From a virus: a DNA stretch of 25,776 bases. Positions 21,770 through 25,776 of the stretch are shown here, one piece after another. The stretch is taken from positions 1-25,776 of the IMG/VR virus record IMGVR_UViG_3300046167_000308; one strand, written 5' to 3'. A program made the position numbers and the translations under genes. Below the pieces are notes generated by a model. The model saw nothing but the letters and a program-made list of their open reading frames with translations. It made no database searches and was not told the DNA's origin. Within the stretch, counting starts at the first letter, position 1, and each line of letters opens with the position of its first letter.

Positions 21770-23419
21770 GTGATGTCTACAGAAATTATTGAAAGACAAG
21801 CAACAAAAGCTGGTTATGACATTATTCAAACAACTAAAATGTTAGGCCAACTTGGTAAGAAAATGGAAGAAGGTCTTAAGTTTATGTATGGCTCTCAAGC
21901 TATTCAACAAAACCTTGCAGATGCTCTATACAAAATGTCTGTCGGTTTAAAGACAGGAACTAAAGAATTTACAGAAAATGAAGCTAAAATAACTACTGCT
22001 TTATTAATGAGACTAATGAGATTTGATGACAAAGTTGCAACAAATCTAGGTAGAGGTCTTAATTTAAGAGGAATATTAAAAGACAGAAATGTTGATTTAG
22101 GTAATGACCAAATACTAGGTTTAGTTAAAAACATGGATACTTGGCCAGGAGATTTTAAAACTTTTATTGATGGCATAGCTCAAGTTAGAGATAAGAATAT
22201 GCTTTCAAGAATAGTTGATTTCATGTTTAGAAATAAATTTTGGAATAGAGCCAATGAAGTATGGATGTCATTTGCATTATCAAATCCTAAAACACAAATA
22301 ATAAATGTCGTATCTACTGCTAATAACTTATTTTTAAGACCAGCTCAATCATGGGTAGGAAGTAAATTAACTTGGGGATTAGATGATTTCACAGTAGGAG
22401 AAATGAAAAAACATGGAACAGATATTGCTCATACTGTTGCTGGATACAGAAGTTATTTATCAGACGCATTAGTATTTACAAAAAAAGCATTTAATGATGA
22501 AGACAGTATTTTATTTGCAGGTAGTACAAAGTTTGACACAAATACAAAAGCATTAGGAGATAGTAAGTGGGCTAAAGGTATTAGAACTCCTTTAAGAGGT
22601 CTTACTGCTATGGATGAATTTTTTAAACAAATTTCTTATAGAGCAAGATTAAGTTCAATATCAACTAGAGAAGCAATTGAAGCAGGAGCTTCACAAGATA
22701 AAATTGTAATGAAATTACAGGATGGAACTAAAATTTCTGAATTTGATGAAATGGTTGCTAAAAGATTTAGAGCAGGCTTTGATGAAAGTGGTGTAATTGC
22801 TATGGACAAAGAAGCTTCAAGATTTGCTAAAGAAGTTACATTTACAAAAGAATTAGATGGTGTTCTTGGTTATATACAAAGAATAACTAATGAAGTGCCA
22901 ATCATAAAACAGATTTTACCATTTGTAAAAACTCCAGCTAACCTTGCAATACAAGCAATTGAAATGACACCAGCAGGTCTTGTTGGAAAGAATTGGAAAC
23001 ATTTTACAGGTGCATCAAGAGAAGCTGTTAAGATTGCAGAAGTAAGAGGAAGAGTGGCTGTTGGAACAACAATATTAAGTTCTATTGCTATGTTAAATTT
23101 AACTGGTGCTATTACTGGTGGTTATCATCCAGATAAAAATATTAGAAGATTACAACAATCACAAGGCTTTCAACCTTATTCAATTAAATTAGGAGATACT
23201 TTTATTGAGTATGGAAGATTAGACCCAATAGGTATGTTAGTTGGTTTAGTAGCTGATTATGGAAATATCTATAGTGACCTTAATGACAAAGATAGAGAGA
23301 AAGTAGAAAACAATCTTTTATCTTTTATGGTTAATCAACAAACTGGTGCTGAAGAAGATTTAAGTATGGGTAATAAAATTTCTAATATGACTATTGCTGG
23401 ACTACAAAACAGCATTTAA
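21770..23419 (+). CDS. gp16-like fragment 2 (middle, 549 residues)
   Basis: The frame is open back to 21710, so ATG 21770 is merely the first methionine after the frame change and has no ribosome site. The piece contains the best conserved gp16-type region: NRANEVWMSFALSNPKTQIINVVSTANNLFLRPAQSW (about 158-194), then RGLTAMDEFFKQISYRARL, then EVPIIKQILPFVKTPANLAIQAIEMTPAG and GYHPDKNIRRLQQSQGFQPYSIKLG, with hydrophobic stretches able to enter a membrane. The frame is lost at the A4 run 23406-23409. Confidence 0.8.
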   Translation: MMSTEIIERQATKAGYDIIQTTKMLGQLGKKMEEGLKFMYGSQAIQQNLADALYKMSVGLKTGTKEFTENEAKITTALLMRLMRFDDKVATNLGRGLNLRGILKDRNVDLGNDQILGLVKNMDTWPGDFKTFIDGIAQVRDKNMLSRIVDFMFRNKFWNRANEVWMSFALSNPKTQIINVVSTANNLFLRPAQSWVGSKLTWGLDDFTVGEMKKHGTDIAHTVAGYRSYLSDALVFTKKAFNDEDSILFAGSTKFDTNTKALGDSKWAKGIRTPLRGLTAMDEFFKQISYRARLSSISTREAIEAGASQDKIVMKLQDGTKISEFDEMVAKRFRAGFDESGVIAMDKEASRFAKEVTFTKELDGVLGYIQRITNEVPIIKQILPFVKTPANLAIQAIEMTPAGLVGKNWKHFTGASREAVKIAEVRGRVAVGTTILSSIAMLNLTGAITGGYHPDKNIRRLQQSQGFQPYSIKLGDTFIEYGRLDPIGMLVGLVADYGNIYSDLNDKDREKVENNLLSFMVNQQTGAEEDLSMGNKISNMTIAGLQNSI

Positions 23420-23522
23420 AAATATTGCATCTAAAACTTATTTAAAAGGTTTAGTTGATTTTGTTACTTCATTTGATGGAAACCAAGTAGATAAAAAAGG
23501 TGCTATGGTGGTTAGAAAATAA
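23403..23522 (+). pseudogene. gp16-like fragment 3 (frame-shifted piece)
   Basis: Frame 3 continues the gp16 protein for about 36 codons: YKTAFKNIASKTYLKGLVDF, then VTSFDGNQVDKKGAM, until a TAA at 23520-23522. It has no start codon with a ribosome site and is too short for a separate gene. The coding sense passes to frame 1 near 23510. Confidence 0.7.
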
Positions 23523-23640
23523 AGCAGGTTCTTATGTTCCTAATATTTTATCTAAAGTAATGAATGACCCATTCTTAAGAGAAACAGATGGATTTATACA
23601 AGCATTTCAAAAAAGACTTAGGTGGTGTTGGTTTACCTAA
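23512..23640 (+). pseudogene. gp16-like fragment 4 (frame-shifted piece)
   Basis: Frame 1 carries the protein from LENKAGSYVPNILSKVMNDP to FIQAFQK, up to the A6 run at 23609-23614. Beyond that it reads RLRWCWFT and stops at 23638-23640, in non-coding style. The coding sense passes to frame 2. Confidence 0.7.
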
Positions 23641-24202
23641 AACTTATAATTTACTTGGTGAAGCAATAGTTAATTCACAAAATGCTCCAGGAAGATTGTT
23701 TAACAGTATGTTTAATCCAGTGTCTATTAAAGGACAAAAGGATGACAAGGTTTTAAAATCATTTATTGAAAATGATATTAACCTTCCAGCTTTAGAACCA
23801 AAAATTAAAGGTGTGGATTTATCTAAATTTCTAAACCCAAAAACAGGTAAAACTGCATTTGAAGAATATAATGAATTAATTGGTAACTCTGGATTAAGAA
23901 AAAGTTTAGAAAAATTAGTACAAAGTAAAAGATATAATGATGCACCTACTCGAGTTGTGCTAGATGAGAATAATAAATTTGGTGGTAAACAAGCTATTGT
24001 TTACGATAAGATTAAATTTTATAGAGATTTAGAATTTAATAAAATTCAATTTTCTAGCAAATATGTTTCTAAAATGAACCCAGATATTACATTGGGTCAA
24101 GCGTACATTAACAAAGGCATTATCACTACAATAGGTAAAGCCACTAATAAATACCCAAAAGTTAAAACAGGAATTTACGATTTTATAGACCAGAGCAAGT
24201 AA
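23588..24202 (+). CDS. gp16-like fragment 5 (C-terminal, about 200 residues)
   Basis: This frame holds the C-terminal part, from DLGGVGLPKTYNLLGEA through RLFNSMFNPVSIKGQKDD to GIYDFIDQSK. The ATG at 23588 lies before the frame change, so the first eight or nine residues (MDLYKHFKK) are read in the wrong frame. The FNP(V)S motif before a Lys/Gly-rich loop is typical of phage large virion protein C-termini that I recall. The stop is followed directly by promoter 3. Confidence 0.75.
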   Translation: MDLYKHFKKDLGGVGLPKTYNLLGEAIVNSQNAPGRLFNSMFNPVSIKGQKDDKVLKSFIENDINLPALEPKIKGVDLSKFLNPKTGKTAFEEYNELIGNSGLRKSLEKLVQSKRYNDAPTRVVLDENNKFGGKQAIVYDKIKFYRDLEFNKIQFSSKYVSKMNPDITLGQAYINKGIITTIGKATNKYPKVKTGIYDFIDQSK

Positions 24203-24206
24203 GGTC

Positions 24207-24229
24207 ATAAGAGGACACTTTAGATATAT
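24207..24229 (+). promoter_or_regulatory. Phage RNA polymerase promoter 3 (phi17 position)
   Basis: ATAAGAGGACACTTTAGATA and the next three bases match promoter 2 at 22 of 23 positions. The predicted +1 is G24223, twelve bases before the tail fibre ATG. T7 has phi17 in the same place. The leader lacks a ribosome site. Confidence 0.87.
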
Positions 24230-24234
24230 AAACC

Positions 24235-25776
24235 ATGTCATTTTTAGCTCGTGTGTCGTACACAGCAAATGGAAGTACCGACACATTTTCATTTTCGTTT
24301 CCTTATATTCTATCATCACATGTAAAAGTGTATGTTGGTGGAGTACAAGATACTGGCATTACATTTCCAACTACATCTACAGTTCAATTGTCATCAACGC
24401 CAGCTAATGGAGCTGTTGTTCTTATTCAAAGAACGACACCTTCAGATGCTAGGCTGACAGACTTTCAAGATGGGTCGGTTTTAACTTCAGCAGATTTAGA
24501 CCAGAGCGCAGACCAAAACTTTTATTTGTCTCAAGAGACTTCAGATAATGTTGCTTCTAAATTAAGCCTAGATGCTTCAGACAGATTTGATGCAATAAAT
24601 AAAAGAATTATAAATGTTGCTAACCCAGTTGATAATAATGATGCTGTTAATAAAACTTATTTAGAAAACACATGGTTATCTACTACAGATAAAGCTACTC
24701 TAAATAATGTTAATAGTAATATTACAGCTATAAATACAGTAAATAGCAATATATCAGCTATTACCACAACAAATTCTAATGCTACAAACATCAACACAGT
24801 AGCAACCAACATTGGTTCAGTAAATACAGTAGCAACAGATATTACAAAAGTAATTGCAGTAGCTAATGATTTAGCAGAAGCAGTTTCAGAAGTAGAAACT
24901 GTTGCAGATGATTTGAATGAGACAAGTTCGGAGATTGATACAGTAGCTACTAATATTGCTAATGTTAATGTAGTTGGAAATGATATTACAAATGTTAATT
25001 CAGTAGCAACCAATATTGCAAATGTAAATGCTGTAAATTCTAACGCTTCTAATATTAATGCAGTAAATTCAAATTCAAGCAACATCAATACAGTTGCAGG
25101 TCAAAATTCAAATATTACAACACTAGCAGGAATATCAGCTAACATCACGACAGTTGCAGGAATTTCTAGCAATGTGACTTCGGTTGCAAACAATGAAACA
25201 AATATTAATGCTGTAAACTCTAACAGTTCAAATATTAATACAGTAGCAGGTGCAATTACCAATGTTAATAATGTTGGTGGTTCAATTGCTAACGTAAACA
25301 CAGTAGCTACAAATATTTCTAGTGTAAATGATTTTGCACAAAGATACAGAGTTCAATCTGGTACACCAACATCAAATAATGATGTAGGAGATTTGGTATT
25401 CGATACAGCTTCGAACACCATGAAAGTCTTCTCGTCAGGTGGTTTTATAAATGCAGGTTCTTCAGTAAATGGAACAGCAAATAGATTTGAGTACACAGCA
25501 ACAGCAGGACAAACGACATTTAGTGGTGCAGATAGTAATGGAAATACTTTAGCCTACGATAGTGGATTTACAGATATTTATTTAAATGGTGTAAAATTAG
25601 CAAATGCAGACTTTACAGCAAATACAGGAAACAGCGTAGTACTTGCTAATGGTGCTTCGGTTAATGATATTTTAATGGTGGTTGCCTATGGCACTTTCCA
25701 ATTATCGAATTTTAGTATTACAGATGCTAATGATGTACCTGCAATAGGAACAGCAGGACAAGCATTAATAGTTAAT
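24235..25776 (+). CDS. Tail fibre protein (T7 gp17-like), 3' end outside the window
   Basis: The frame is open from ATG 24235 to the window end (514 codons). The N-terminal 150 residues match the T7 gp17 tail-attachment domain: VSYTANGSTDTFSFSFPYI, then RLTDFQDGSVLTSADLDQSAQDQNFYLSQE (T7 RLVDFTDGSILRAYDLNVAQ). INKRIINVANPVDNNDAVNKTYLE is a common fibre neck motif. A 208-residue repeat region follows (24712-25335), then FAQRYRVQSGTPTSNNDVGDLVFDT, a typical phage fibre module, and a beta-rich segment. It mediates host recognition; the receptor-binding tip is not in the window. No ribosome site is seen before the ATG. Confidence 0.92.
   Translation, partial: MSFLARVSYTANGSTDTFSFSFPYILSSHVKVYVGGVQDTGITFPTTSTVQLSSTPANGAVVLIQRTTPSDARLTDFQDGSVLTSADLDQSADQNFYLSQETSDNVASKLSLDASDRFDAINKRIINVANPVDNNDAVNKTYLENTWLSTTDKATLNNVNSNITAINTVNSNISAITTTNSNATNINTVATNIGSVNTVATDITKVIAVANDLAEAVSEVETVADDLNETSSEIDTVATNIANVNVVGNDITNVNSVATNIANVNAVNSNASNINAVNSNSSNINTVAGQNSNITTLAGISANITTVAGISSNVTSVANNETNINAVNSNSSNINTVAGAITNVNNVGGSIANVNTVATNISSVNDFAQRYRVQSGTPTSNNDVGDLVFDTASNTMKVFSSGGFINAGSSVNGTANRFEYTATAGQTTFSGADSNGNTLAYDSGFTDIYLNGVKLANADFTANTGNSVVLANGASVNDILMVVAYGTFQLSNFSITDANDVPAIGTAGQALIVN
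24712..25335 (+). repeat. Decapeptide repeat (30-base period) in the tail fibre
   Basis: The region encodes 18 ten-residue units of the type (N/A)(S/T)N-I-x-x-V/I-N-x-V, with hydrophobic residues spaced 4-3-3. Two 14-residue units (ANDLAEAVSEVETV, ADDLNETSSEIDTV) interrupt them after the fifth unit. The 14-residue units fit two heptads; the decads fit a right-handed or hybrid trimeric coil. The count adds up exactly to 208 residues. Confidence 0.85.

Larger units (their letters stand above)
20563..24202 (+). pseudogene. Internal virion protein D (gp16-like), gene broken by four +1 frame changes
   Basis: The locus reads as one protein if a single base is removed at each of four places: the T4 run at 21709-21712, the A4 run at 23406-23409, about 23506-23511 (GGTGG), and the A6 run at 23609-23614. 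The corrected frame is 3,636 bases, 1,211 residues, near T7 gp16 (1,318). Local translations join smoothly: ...DTDF-GIIALNAIRK..., ...IAGLQ-TAFKNIASK..., ...AMxx-LENKAGSYVPN..., ...FQK-DLGGVGLPKTYN. T7 gp16 crosses the inner membrane during ejection and carries an N-terminal transglycosylase domain, which is not seen here. Sequence error is more likely than true gene decay, as every piece keeps coding character. Confidence 0.78.

Noticed and set aside
21709-23614. Programmed +1 frameshifting in gp16
   Set aside because: Four separate shifts in one gene have no known precedent in T7-like phages and three lie in plain homopolymers; error or mutation is simpler.
24657-25088. Long minus-strand reading frame opposite the tail fibre
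   Set aside because: It exists because the repeat on the + strand avoids stops in the complementary frame; it has a low-complexity Val/Leu/Ala/Ser composition and the + frame is a clear fibre protein.
1-25776. CRISPR array, insertion sequence or transposase
   Set aside because: No spaced direct repeats of CRISPR type and no transposase-like product were seen on either strand.

Overview
The window is a 25.8-kb, AT-rich, almost fully coding stretch of a T7-like podovirus genome (Autographiviridae-type). All recognisable protein genes lie on the + strand, and their order follows T7: RNA polymerase, gp2.5 ssDNA-binding protein, gp3 endonuclease I, gp3.5 amidase, gp4 primase-helicase, gp5 DNA polymerase, gp6 exonuclease, portal, scaffold, capsid, tail tubes A and B, internal virion proteins, tail fibre. 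The very low GC, the TTA/AGA-dominated codon use and a tRNA-gene attachment site next to the RNA polymerase resemble temperate pelagiphages of the HTVC019P type infecting SAR11 bacteria. That host assignment is inference; no search was run. Integrase (probably upstream), terminase and the end of the tail fibre are outside the window.

Layout. 1-347: possible end of an upstream gene, a 39-bp segment identical in form to the 5' half of a tRNA-Leu(UAA) (likely attP core), and a cluster of five (G/T)CGTAGT repeats. 348-3051: T7-type RNA polymerase in two overlapping reading frames. 3052-3196: phage promoter and inverted repeat. 3197-8292: replication, nuclease and lysis genes. 8297-8577 (minus strand): a complete tRNA-Leu(UAA) gene interrupted in its anticodon by a compact 195-nt group I intron. 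8612-10424: nuclease-like protein, a small protein, 5'-3' exonuclease, a small membrane protein and a DUF3310 protein. 10428-13217: second phage promoter, two small proteins, portal and scaffold. 13247-14842: small basic protein, holin-like protein and major capsid protein, with hairpins before and after the capsid gene. 14911-20560: tail tubes and internal virion proteins gp13-gp15. 20563-24202: a gp16-like gene broken by four +1 frame changes. 24207-end: third phage promoter and the tail fibre with a long decapeptide repeat.

How the parts work together. The phage RNA polymerase should read at least three promoters with a shared core (GACACTWTAGAT), placed like T7 phi2.5, a promoter ahead of the structural genes, and phi17. 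The most interesting system is the pair of tRNA-Leu sequences. One is a promoterless-looking 5' half that could be the integration site and would rebuild the host tRNA. The other is a self-contained tRNA-Leu whose group I intron sits exactly in the anticodon-loop part of the att core, so it could supply tRNA-Leu(UAA) without itself being an integrase target. The main caution is that the gp16 gene, and possibly the RNA polymerase, look interrupted by single-base insertions that may be sequence errors.
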